Assembly (NCBI GenBank): GCA_046329535.1
Contig: JAXLUN010000002.1
Coordinates: forward strand, 434,001-498,000
Direction of reading: 5' to 3'
Source of the DNA: Bog-950 sp046329535
GTDB lineage: Bacteria > Bacteroidota > Bacteroidia > Chitinophagales > LD1
DNA length: 64,000 bases
Shown here: one piece after another, positions 25,715 through 32,844 of the stretch
Layout of the letters: the number at the start of each line of letters is the position of its first letter
Numbering within the stretch: the stretch's first letter is position 1
Translations under genes and position numbers: made by a program
The notes under the pieces: generated by a model
What the model saw: the letters and a program-made list of their open reading frames with translations, nothing else
What the model was told of the DNA's origin: nothing
Database searches by the model: none

Positions 25715-26407
25715 CTATTTTTTGCTTTTGATGTTGTTCCAACGATAATAAAACCCAATGTTGTGAAACATGGTATGTAGGGAGTAAAACCCTACTGAAG
25801 ATCTTGTTACGAATTGCGTTTCGTAAGGAAATATGGGGAAACACATAGCATTGATACGGGTATCGAATAGCAAACCAAAATTATTTTTGAGAGGAACATC
25901 CACATTAAATCCAAAAATGAAATTGAAGCTTGCTTTGCGGGTAACTGCTGTTTTAATCGGCCCGCTACCGTATGATTGTATGGTGTCTCTTTCACCGGTG
26001 TAAAATAGAGGTGCAAATCCTATATAAATACCCCCGTTCACTTTCCTATTTGTAAAATCCAATTTAAACAAGAGTGGAAATTGAATTATACCTGAGACCT
26101 CGTTTTGATGCATCATAGTAAATAGTACGTTAAGTTCTCCCTGTAAAGAAATAGGAGTATTTCTAAAGTGATGACTATAAACAAAACCGAAATTCGGTAA
26201 CGTTGGTCCAAAAGAACCATAACTGCCCGTAAACGCAAAAGTTGCCCCTGTTTGAAAGCCCACTTGGTGAAAACCCTTACCCCATTTGTTTATTGTTACA
26301 GAATCCGTTTTGTCCTTTCTTGTAATATAGCTGTAGGAACTTACCTCTCGTGTAGATGCAATAATGTTGGTTGCAGTAAAAACGAGAAGCAACAAAACAT
26401 TCCTCAT
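25715..26407 (-). CDS. Outer-membrane beta-barrel protein
   Basis: The 230-residue protein has a signal peptide (MRNVLLLLVFTATNIIAS). It is followed by alternating hydrophobic strands with aromatic ends (QVGFQTGATFAFTGSYGSFG, GGIYIGFAPLFYTG, SFNFIFGFNVDVPL) and ends in FYYRW. This pattern fits an eight- to ten-stranded barrel of the OmpW/OmpA-like porin type common in Bacteroidota. Function is unknown. It stands alone on its strand. Confidence 0.7.
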   Translation of the reverse strand: MRNVLLLLVFTATNIIASTREVSSYSYITRKDKTDSVTINKWGKGFHQVGFQTGATFAFTGSYGSFGPTLPNFGFVYSHHFRNTPISLQGELNVLFTMMHQNEVSGIIQFPLLFKLDFTNRKVNGGIYIGFAPLFYTGERDTIQSYGSGPIKTAVTRKASFNFIFGFNVDVPLKNNFGLLFDTRINAMCFPIFPYETQFVTRSSVGFYSLHTMFHNIGFYYRWNNIKSKK

Positions 26408-26651
26408 CGCAAGCTATAGATTTGTTGCCTGAAAATAACAATTATACAGTAACCTTCTGTAGCTACTCGAATGTGTTGCAGGTCGCATATTCGTATACCG
26501 TTGCATTCTTTTATGGCAATGTATATCATTATCTTGCCACCAATCTTCCCAATCCCTCAAAAAAATTCCCCTTCCCATTCTTCCCCATATTCAAATTTAT
26601 ATCTATATTTCATTCGCAATTGATTTAGCTTTTTCAAAACTCTGCTCTGAA

Positions 26652-26673
26652 AATACTCCCCCCATGGGGATAA
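26652..26673 (+). promoter_or_regulatory. C-tract operator-like site upstream of CsoR-like gene
   Basis: AATACTCCCCCCATGGGGATAA sits 13 bp before the ATG of the CsoR-like regulator. CCCC-AT-GGGG with flanking ATA resembles the G-tract operators of the CsoR/RcnR family. A similar motif occurs at 27067-27088. Confidence 0.5.
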
Positions 26674-26686
26674 AACCAACGCAGTT

Positions 26687-27040
26687 ATGGGCTATGCAAA
26701 ACCACGAAAGAAAATCATAAACTGCCTGCACCGGGCTAAGGGTCAGCTGGTTAAGGTTGAATCGATGTTTCTGGAAAACCGCCCTGTGCTCGATATTGTT
26801 TTGCAGCTAATGGCTGTGAAGGGTGCCCTGGAAAGCATTCAGTGCAAGACGATAGAAAATTTTTTAAACGAAGAAATTATCCGCCTCAAAAAGGCCGAAC
26901 ATGAACTGATTCCACAGGATGCCGAATGGCTCCAAAGCCTTACCTCGCTTCAAAAGAAGCTATTCGGGCAGCCAAAAAAAGAAATTAAAAAAGTGGTGCA
27001 ATTGCTGCTGCAAAATGACCCGCGCTACCAGCGCAGGTAA
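26687..27040 (+). CDS. CsoR/RcnR-like (DUF156) regulator lacking usual metal ligands
   Basis: The 117-residue helical protein aligns with CsoR/RcnR/FrmR repressors: INCLHRAKGQLVKVESMFLE (helix 1), LDIVLQLMAVKGALESI (helix 2) and TIENFLNEEI (helix 3). The Cys-His-Cys ligands of CsoR are absent: Val34 replaces the first Cys, Phe59 the His, and an acidic residue the last Cys. Cys13 and Cys53 are the only cysteines. The C-terminus is about 30 residues longer than usual and basic. It may sense something other than copper. C-tract motifs upstream of it and of the next gene are candidate operators. Confidence 0.7.
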   Translation: MGYAKPRKKIINCLHRAKGQLVKVESMFLENRPVLDIVLQLMAVKGALESIQCKTIENFLNEEIIRLKKAEHELIPQDAEWLQSLTSLQKKLFGQPKKEIKKVVQLLLQNDPRYQRR

Positions 27041-27066
27041 AATTTTTTTTGCCCGCCTCTTGACAA

Positions 27067-27088
27067 ATACCCTCCCCCCCTGGCCATA
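27067..27088 (+). promoter_or_regulatory. Second C-tract operator-like site
   Basis: AATACCCTCCCCCCCTGGCCAT, continuing ACTTGG, lies between the CsoR-like gene and the 162-residue gene, right after a TTGACA hexamer. It shares AATAC, the C tract, TGG and AT with the site at 26652, so one regulator may control both genes. Confidence 0.45.
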
Positions 27089-27122
27089 CTTGGTTTATTA
27101 TATCACTTAAACCATTTACACC

Positions 27123-27611
27123 ATGCCAATGCCCGACCAAATGGGGATTACCCTAAGCCCCGCAGAAGTACAGGATATTAAAGACCATTTCAATGCTATT
27201 TTAACCATTATTAATGCTAAAAAGGTGGTGCAGCTTACACCCAAAGAGCGGCAGGGAGCCCAGTCGGCTTCAGAAATACGTATCCCTTACATTGAAAATG
27301 CCATTAACAACCTGGCTCCGGCTTTTCCTAACCTGCAACCTAATTTTTTAACCCTGGCCGATGCGCAGATTAATCTGGATTCATCTATGGTCTTTCGCGA
27401 AATGACCGGTTTGCGCAATGAAGTAAACGACCGCATGATTGATTTTGCCATGGCCAGCGAACACTTTGCCTATCAGTATATGCGTAAGTTTTACAACACA
27501 GCCCAGCAGGCGCAGGATATAAACACCCCGGGGGCCGATACGGTGGTGGAGGCCCTATCACCTTTGTTTGAACAGGAAAAAAGCGGCAGCGACCCGGTTC
27601 CTAACCCTTAA
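27123..27611 (+). CDS. Unknown helical protein downstream of CsoR-like regulator
   Basis: The 162-residue protein is predicted mostly helical, with no signal peptide or membrane segment. It starts MPMPDQMGITLSPAEVQDIK and has a central block with conserved-looking EIRIPYIENAINNLAPAFP and DRMIDFAMASEHFAYQYMRK, and a Pro/Ser-rich tail. It has no cysteine, so it is not an obvious metal or copper chaperone. I recognise no family. Its own C-tract promoter motif and strong terminator indicate a separately regulated gene, probably controlled by the CsoR-like protein. Confidence 0.65.
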   Translation: MPMPDQMGITLSPAEVQDIKDHFNAILTIINAKKVVQLTPKERQGAQSASEIRIPYIENAINNLAPAFPNLQPNFLTLADAQINLDSSMVFREMTGLRNEVNDRMIDFAMASEHFAYQYMRKFYNTAQQAQDINTPGADTVVEALSPLFEQEKSGSDPVPNP

Positions 27612-27640
27612 ATATTGATTACCAAACACTTATAAGCCAT

Positions 27641-27666
27641 TACCGCCCGCTTGGGCGGTATTTTTT
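27641..27666 (+). terminator. Rho-independent terminator
   Basis: TACCGCCC pairs with GGGCGGTA across a GCTT loop and is followed by six T residues, 29 bp after the stop of the 162-residue gene. Confidence 0.93.
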
Positions 27667-27671
27667 GGCAT

Positions 27672-27780
27672 TCTAATGTGCGTTTAACGTGCTTCTGATG
27701 TGCTCTAATGTGCTTCTAATGTGACATAATGTGCTTTTAATGTGCGCTAATGTGCTTCTGATGTAACAGGATGTGCTTTT
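27672..27780. repeat. Helically phased ATGTG repeat array
   Basis: Ten copies of an ATGTG core (two slightly altered: ACGTG, ATGTA) start at 27676, 27687, 27698, 27708, 27719, 27729, 27740, 27750, 27761 and 27771. The steps are 11, 11, 10, 11, 10, 11, 10, 11, 10 bp. The copies pair into 21 bp units such as CTAATGTGCTTCTAATGTGAC. The mean step of about 10.6 bp equals one DNA turn, so all cores face the same side of the helix. It lies between a terminator and the 81-residue gene. Confidence 0.85.
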
Positions 27781-27793
27781 GAAGCCCGATGAA

Positions 27794-27867
27794 GTAGTTT
27801 TAAAGTAAGATAACTCTGTTTTAAACTACTATCAAGCACTTCTAAACAGGCAACAAGTAGTTTAAAC
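27794..27867. repeat. GTAGTTT(T)AAA repeats upstream of 81-residue gene
   Basis: Three copies of GTAGTTT(T)AAA(C) occur at 27794-27804 (direct), 27818-27829 (inverted) and 27857-27867 (direct), ending 37 bp before the start of the next gene. They look like binding sites for a dimeric regulator (inference). Confidence 0.6.
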
Positions 27868-27904
27868 CCATTCGTTACCGGATAAAAACAACTTTTTACC
27901 AGCT

Positions 27905-28150
27905 ATGAGAATAATAAATGCCGAAGAAGCGCGGTCGCTTACCCCCATTTTATGGGGCCGAACGACCCAGGTTTCGGCTGCCGTAGCTAATCTGGATGTG
28001 GGCCAGACTTTAGAAATTACCCGGCAAGACTGGAAAGCCAAAAGGCCGCCTTATGCCGTAGTTAAACGGGTGGCTAAAAAATATGGACGCGTATTTGAAA
28101 AAGGCCGAAACCAAAAAGGAAACGGTTGGTGGGTCAAACGCATCAGCTGA
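27905..28150 (+). CDS. Small basic protein of unknown function
   Basis: The 81-residue protein is basic, especially in the second half (DWKAKRPPYAVVKRVAKKYG, then GNGWWVKRIS). That half resembles the short arginine/lysine-rich end of small phage-type proteins that fold as AAKxxGRxF-x-WxVxR. DNA or RNA binding is plausible but unproven. It is located after two families of upstream DNA repeats, which could be its own binding sites. No signal peptide. It is convergent with the RidA gene. Confidence 0.6.
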   Translation: MRIINAEEARSLTPILWGRTTQVSAAVANLDVGQTLEITRQDWKAKRPPYAVVKRVAKKYGRVFEKGRNQKGNGWWVKRIS

Positions 28151-28163
28151 TGGCCGGGCCGGT

Positions 28164-28544
28164 TTACCCGGCAGCAATTACACTGATTTCTACCAGCACA
28201 TCTTTGGGCAGGCGCGCTACCTCTACCGTTTCGCGGGCCGGAAAAGGGGCTGCCAGATAGGAGGCGTAAATGGTATTTACAACCGCAAAATCCTGCATGC
28301 TTTTTAAAAAAATGGTGGTCTTTACTACATGCTTATAGTCAAGCCCGGCCGCTTTCAAAATAGCCCCTATGTTCTGCATCACCTGATGCGCCTCGGCTTC
28401 TACCCCTCCGCTTACCACTTGTCCGGTTTGGGGCTGCAGCCCTATTTGCCCCGATACAAAAAGCAGAGGCCCGGTTTTAACGGCTTGCGAATAAGGCCCT
28501 ATGGCGGCCGGTGCCGCGGAGGTTTCTATAACTTGCTGACTCAT
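28164..28544 (-). CDS. RidA-family enamine/imine deaminase
   Basis: The 126-residue protein is a RidA (YjgF/YER057c) member, with AAPAAIGPYSQAVKTGPLLF at the N-terminus, SGQIGLQPQTG, the KAAGLDYKHVVKTTIFLK helix, and the carboxylate-binding Arg104 in PARETVEVARLPKD. It hydrolyses reactive 2-aminoacrylate-type enamines as a trimer. Length and residues are standard. It is a single gene, divergent from the 3HCDH-like gene. Confidence 0.94.
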   Translation of the reverse strand: MSQQVIETSAAPAAIGPYSQAVKTGPLLFVSGQIGLQPQTGQVVSGGVEAEAHQVMQNIGAILKAAGLDYKHVVKTTIFLKSMQDFAVVNTIYASYLAAPFPARETVEVARLPKDVLVEISVIAAG

Positions 28545-28601
28545 GATAATGTGATGGTTTTAGCTGGAAAAAATTATTTTGCAGGTCGAATGTAATACTA
28601 T

Positions 28602-29321
28602 ATGAAAATTCTTTTAGCTGGAGAAAAACAACGGGCCGATGAACTGAGAGCCAGACTACCCGTAAGTGCCGACCTGGAAATAGATTACAGTGATGGCGAT
28701 GAAGAAGAAGACTATCAGGACTATGACTGCATTTTTGACCTGAACTTTGACGATGACCCCGTGAACCTGCCCATTTATGCAGGCCTGCGCGATGTGCCCG
28801 TGTTTGTCAATGCCGTCAAACTAAGCCTGAACGAGGCCGTTTATGCCACCGACAGCAAAATAAAATGCCGCCTGTTTGGCATCAATGCGCTGCCCACTTT
28901 TATAGCCCAGCCCAAATGGGAGCTGAGTTTATATCGCAAATTTGAAATGCCCGAACTGGATAAGCTGATGAAGCTGTTTCAGATAGAATATCTGCCGGTA
29001 GAAGACCGCGTAGGCCTGGTAAAGCCCCGCATTATCTTTATGATTATCAACGAAGCCTGCTACACTCTGCAGGAAGGCACCGCCTCTATTGAAGATATTG
29101 ATACGGCCATGAAACTGGGTACCAATTATCCCTTTGGCCCCTTTGAGTGGTGCGACCGTATAGGCATAACCTATGTGTTTGAAACCCTGGCCGCCATGTA
29201 TGAAGATACCAAAGACGAGCGCTACAAAATTTGTCCGCTGCTTAAAACCAAATATCTGCGCAACGAAACATTTTATAAAAAGAAAAAAGAAGTAAAGGCT
29301 ATTGTAGAAGACGAGTGGTAA
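28602..29321 (+). CDS. 3-hydroxyacyl-CoA dehydrogenase C-terminal-domain protein with degenerate N-terminus
   Basis: The 239-residue protein has a good 3HCDH C-terminal domain (about residues 130-215: VGLVKPRIIFMIINEACYTL, EGTASIEDIDTAMKLGTNYP, FGPFEWCDRIG). The N-terminal half begins MKILLAGEKQRADEL and lacks the GxGxxG dinucleotide loop of the Rossmann fold, so classical NAD-dependent 3-hydroxybutyryl-CoA dehydrogenase activity is doubtful. It could be a binding or regulatory paralogue. It lies 14 bp upstream of the deacetylase-like gene, probably in one operon. Confidence 0.75.
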   Translation: MKILLAGEKQRADELRARLPVSADLEIDYSDGDEEEDYQDYDCIFDLNFDDDPVNLPIYAGLRDVPVFVNAVKLSLNEAVYATDSKIKCRLFGINALPTFIAQPKWELSLYRKFEMPELDKLMKLFQIEYLPVEDRVGLVKPRIIFMIINEACYTLQEGTASIEDIDTAMKLGTNYPFGPFEWCDRIGITYVFETLAAMYEDTKDERYKICPLLKTKYLRNETFYKKKKEVKAIVEDEW

Positions 29322-29335
29322 ACCCACCCCTGCCC

Positions 29336-30649
29336 ATGAAACACCTCCTCATTTATACCGAAAAGACCTCTCCGCGTCTGTCCTACATTCTTGATTTTTT
29401 GCTGGGCGAAATATTAGGGCTGTCATACACCCTGACTACAAACAGCGAAGAGTTTAACATCCATGCCGGGCCTAAGTTTTCGTATGGCACCCAACCCATA
29501 GGCAGTGAATTGTTTCTGGCCTCCATTCCGCTGCTTTTCGAAACCGGCATAAAACCTCAGCCCATAGACTTTTGTGAGTATAAGGATATCAAAGGATTCT
29601 TCCCTGTTTTTCATGAGCAGTCTGCTCTTCCGTTCGATTTGCTGGGCTCAGCTTTTTTTATGGTCACCCGCTACGAAGAGTATTTGCCCGGCAAAAAAGA
29701 TAAATACGACCGCTACCGGGGCCGCCAAAGTATGAACTGCAAGGCCGGTTTTTTAGAGAAACCCATGGCAGATTTATATGCCCTGGAACTGAAAAAACTT
29801 TTGCTGCAGAAATTTCCGGAGCTTACCTTTAAACAGCGCACCTTCAGCTACACGGCCACCTTTGATATAGATATGGCCTACAGCTATCTGCATAAAGGCT
29901 TTCAGAAAAATCTGGGTGGTTTTATGCGCAGCTTTATTTTGTCTGAATACCAGGAAGTGCGCGAACGCTTTGCCGTACTTATGCGTGGTCAGCGCGACCC
30001 CTTTGATACCTACGACTACATTTTTGATATTTGTGAGAAATATAACATACCCACCCGCTTCTTCTTCCTGCTGGGCGATGAATCACGCTTTGATAAAAAT
30101 ATAGACCATACCAACGAGGCCTTTCGCGCCCTTATAAAAAACATCTGTCAGAAAACCGAAACGGGTATTCACCTGTCATATAAAAGCCATATATCGAACA
30201 AACAAATGGCTTTAGAAATAAAGCGCCTGACCGAAATTACCGGCACGCCTCCGGTCAGCAACCGTTTTCATTATCTGCGTTTTCAAATACCTTTTACCTA
30301 CAAGCGTCTGATTGAGTTGGGTATTCAGCAAGATTATTCCATGGGCTATGCCGGCCGCGTTGGTTTCAGAGCCGGCACTTGTACGCCACATTTCTTTTTT
30401 AATGTAAAAGACAATGTGCCAACTAATTTAAAAGTAGTGCCCTTCGCATTTATGGATACTACCTTTACCCATTACTACCGCACCGAGAATGAGCATGCAT
30501 TAAACAAAATAAGAGAGCTGATAGCCAGTGTAAAAGCCGTAGACGGACAGCTGTTAGGCTTATGGCATAACAGTTCCTTTACAGAAAAACAACCGTGGCG
30601 CGGCTGGCGCAAAATTTTTGAAACCATAGCGCAGGAAGCCACGCAATAA
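29336..30649 (+). CDS. Polysaccharide deacetylase family protein with DUF7033-like N-terminus
   Basis: The ATG at 29336 gives 437 residues (MKHLLIYTEKTSPRLSYILD); an upstream in-frame ATG would add seven residues overlapping the previous gene. The N-terminal half resembles DUF7033 (FLLGEILGLSYTLTTN, DLLGSAFFMVTRYEEYLPG). The C-terminal half is a NodB-like fold, with the first metal motif in SYTATFDIDMAYSY and later RFFFLLGDESRFD and GIHLSYKSH. It is predicted to remove acyl groups from a surface glycan. No signal peptide is visible, so it may act in the cytoplasm. Confidence 0.82.
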   Translation: MKHLLIYTEKTSPRLSYILDFLLGEILGLSYTLTTNSEEFNIHAGPKFSYGTQPIGSELFLASIPLLFETGIKPQPIDFCEYKDIKGFFPVFHEQSALPFDLLGSAFFMVTRYEEYLPGKKDKYDRYRGRQSMNCKAGFLEKPMADLYALELKKLLLQKFPELTFKQRTFSYTATFDIDMAYSYLHKGFQKNLGGFMRSFILSEYQEVRERFAVLMRGQRDPFDTYDYIFDICEKYNIPTRFFFLLGDESRFDKNIDHTNEAFRALIKNICQKTETGIHLSYKSHISNKQMALEIKRLTEITGTPPVSNRFHYLRFQIPFTYKRLIELGIQQDYSMGYAGRVGFRAGTCTPHFFFNVKDNVPTNLKVVPFAFMDTTFTHYYRTENEHALNKIRELIASVKAVDGQLLGLWHNSSFTEKQPWRGWRKIFETIAQEATQ

Positions 30650-30664
30650 CCCCCCTTAAACACG

Positions 30665-31576
30665 GTGAGTGCAATCCGTTTAGTCAAGCGAAAAGAGATT
30701 GATGAGGTACTTTGGAACGAGTGCATTCTACAATCGTCTCACAGCCTGCCCTATGGGCTCAGCTGGTATCTGGACAGCGTAGCTGAAAACTGGGATGCCT
30801 TAGTGCTCGAAAATTACCGGGCCGTTATGCCGCTGGTATGGTTAAGAAAACTGGGGGTTCGCGTGTTGTATCAGCCGTATTACTGTCAGCAATTGGGGGT
30901 TTTTGGCAAGCCGGTTTCCGCACAGGTAATGGCCCTGTTTCTAAAAGAAGCAAGTAGCCGGTTTCCGTATATACACATTAACCTGCATGCCCAAACCGCT
31001 TTGGAAACTGAAAGCCTGAAACTGAAAAAAAGAAAAAACCTGCTACTGGATTTAAACCGTGATTACACCACCATCCGGAAAGGCTATTCTCAGAATCATC
31101 GCAGAAATATGGCCAAAGCCGAAAAAGCAGGACTCCGATTTTCTGCCTCCGAATCGCTCCGGAACTTTCAGTCTTTTTATCTCGAAAACGTTCGCCACAC
31201 CGGAGAAAAGTTTGAGCCCCAGCACGAAAAGATATTTCTCCGGCTAACCAAAGAGATTTTGGCGCACCGCTATGGTCAAATCTACGCGATGCTTCTCGAC
31301 AATAAGCTGGTGGCCGCCAGTCTGGTTTTGTTTCATCCTCACCGCTTCATCAACGTCATTAATACCTCCAATACAGCCGGTAAAGAAACCGGAGCCTCAC
31401 ATGGCCTCTTCGATAAGATTATTCAAATACACGCCAATACCCCGGCCGTGTTCGATTTTGAGGGGTCATCCATACCGGCCATAGCCCGGTTTTATCAAGG
31501 TTTTGGGCCGGTTGAAGAAACCTTCTACCTGTATCAAACCAATCTTTTAAAGAGCCTCAGCCAACGAATAAGGTGA
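30665..31576 (+). CDS. FemAB/BioF2-like GNAT acyltransferase
   Basis: The 303-residue protein starts at GTG (no ATG fits) 15 bp after the deacetylase-like gene. It has the tandem GNAT arrangement of FemAB/BioF2-like enzymes: WNECILQSSHSLPYGLSWYL near the start, YSQNHRRNMAKAEKAGLRF in the middle, and MLLDNKLVAASLVLFHPHRF then FDFEGSSIPAIARFYQGFG in the C-terminal domain. Members transfer aminoacyl or acyl groups in surface polymer synthesis. Co-location with a deacetylase suggests a role in cell-envelope glycan modification (inference). Confidence 0.8.
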   Translation: MSAIRLVKRKEIDEVLWNECILQSSHSLPYGLSWYLDSVAENWDALVLENYRAVMPLVWLRKLGVRVLYQPYYCQQLGVFGKPVSAQVMALFLKEASSRFPYIHINLHAQTALETESLKLKKRKNLLLDLNRDYTTIRKGYSQNHRRNMAKAEKAGLRFSASESLRNFQSFYLENVRHTGEKFEPQHEKIFLRLTKEILAHRYGQIYAMLLDNKLVAASLVLFHPHRFINVINTSNTAGKETGASHGLFDKIIQIHANTPAVFDFEGSSIPAIARFYQGFGPVEETFYLYQTNLLKSLSQRIR

Positions 31577-31601
31577 AAATTGCATCGTAGTGAAGTGAAT
31601 G

Positions 31602-31632
31602 TTTGGTGAAAAAGTATTTTTATCTACTTTTA
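31602..31632 (+). promoter_or_regulatory. Promoter of porP/sprF-like gene
   Basis: TTTG at 31602-31605 and TACTTTTA at 31625-31632 are separated by 19 bp, close to the Bacteroidota consensus TTTG-N19-TAnnTTTG. The ATG of the PorP-like gene is 24 bp downstream. Confidence 0.65.
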
Positions 31633-31656
31633 TCAACGCTTTAAAAAATTCGGTTC

Positions 31657-32700
31657 ATGAGAAAATTTTACACGGTTATATTGTTCGCTTTGGTAAGTGT
31701 TTCTGCCATGGCTCAGGATATACATTTCTCTCAGTATTACGCTTCACCCCTCACACTCAACCCGGCTTTAACAGCCAATATTAACGGAGTGTTTCGTGTA
31801 GCTGCCAATTACCGAAACCAATGGTTTACTGTGCCTACACTTAATTCAACGGCCCCTTTTCAAACCTATCAGTTTTCAGTCGATGCACCTATCCTTCGTC
31901 AGCGTTTGGGTAATGATGGCTTTGGTTTCGGAGGTATGTTTTACAGTGACCGGGCCGGTGATGGTGCGTTGACCACCTTCTGCGGAATGGCATCTATTGC
32001 CTACCACAAAGCGGTGGACAGATACGGCAGAGCCCGTATATCATTAGGTTTTCAGGCGGGTGTAGTGTCTAAGCAAATTAAAATGCAGAACCTGATTTTT
32101 GAAAGCCAGTTAGATAATTATGGATGGAATACCTCTTTGTTTAATGGCGAAACTAATTTCAGCAATAAGAACATCCTGTATGGCGATTTTAACCTAGGGC
32201 TTTTATGGACTCATGCCCCTAAAGAGCAGTTCCGTTATTACGTAGGTGCAGCCGTTAACCATATTGGCGGCATGGCGCAAAAAGGCCCAAAAGAATCTTT
32301 TCTGAACGACTCCAGAAATCGTCTCAATGCCCGTTATAATGTTCATGCCGGTATGGAAATTTTTCTGAACAGCGATAACTCTTTCAGCTTAACACCAACT
32401 TTTTTATTCATGATTCAGTCTAATGCCCGCCTATACAATTTTGGCTTAGGACTTAATTATGGCATTAACGATGATGTGGCCATTTTTGGCGGAGGGTTTT
32501 ATCGGGTAAAGGACGCTGTAATATTGAATGTAGGTGCCGAGTTTTACAATGTGCGTCTGGGAATAAGCTACGATGTAAACCACTCCAGTTTAAGAACGGC
32601 TACCCGTGCACAAGGCGGTGTAGAAGTTTCGGCCATCTATATTTTCAAGAAAGAGAAATCGCAGGGAATTCAATATGAAAAGTATTGCCCTAATTTCTAA
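31657..32700 (+). CDS. PorP/SprF family T9SS outer-membrane protein
   Basis: The 347-residue protein has a signal peptide (MRKFYTVILFALVSVSAMAQ). It then shows the PorP/SprF hallmarks: DIHFSQYYASPLTLNPALTA, a central strand-rich barrel, GFGGMFYSDRAGDGAL, and LSYGIN-like strands (LGLNYGINDDVAIFGGGFYR). PorP/SprF proteins serve T9SS export and surface attachment of a partner with a type B C-terminal domain, usually encoded next door. The next gene is exactly such a partner. A perfect 28 bp palindrome follows it and may allow differential expression. Confidence 0.93.
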   Translation: MRKFYTVILFALVSVSAMAQDIHFSQYYASPLTLNPALTANINGVFRVAANYRNQWFTVPTLNSTAPFQTYQFSVDAPILRQRLGNDGFGFGGMFYSDRAGDGALTTFCGMASIAYHKAVDRYGRARISLGFQAGVVSKQIKMQNLIFESQLDNYGWNTSLFNGETNFSNKNILYGDFNLGLLWTHAPKEQFRYYVGAAVNHIGGMAQKGPKESFLNDSRNRLNARYNVHAGMEIFLNSDNSFSLTPTFLFMIQSNARLYNFGLGLNYGINDDVAIFGGGFYRVKDAVILNVGAEFYNVRLGISYDVNHSSLRTATRAQGGVEVSAIYIFKKEKSQGIQYEKYCPNF

Positions 32701-32732
32701 ACCGAAGTAGGAGACAACTAGAAATCACATGA

Positions 32733-32763
32733 GAAAGCATCTTTTATAAAAGATGCTTTCTTC
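32733..32763 (+). terminator. Palindromic terminator between PorP-like and SprB-like genes
   Basis: A perfect 14+14 bp palindrome (GAAAGCATCTTTTA and its complement) spans 32733-32760, followed by a short TTCGTT. It probably terminates or attenuates the porP transcript before the adhesin gene. Confidence 0.7.
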
Positions 32764-32844
32764 GTTAGGGTAAAAAAATACATAAAGAAACAACTAAGTT
32801 ACTGATTGATACATCTATAGAAAAAGAAAATTACATACCCCGAA

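Noticed and set aside
25576..25758. 60-codon minus-strand frame with several Cys between the terminator and the barrel gene
   Set aside because: It overlaps the end of the barrel gene and has no signal, family or promoter. A short exported peptide cannot be ruled out.
27672..27780. Possible CRISPR array
   Set aside because: Repeat units are 10-21 bp with no spacers and no cas genes nearby; phased tandem binding-site-like repeats fit better.
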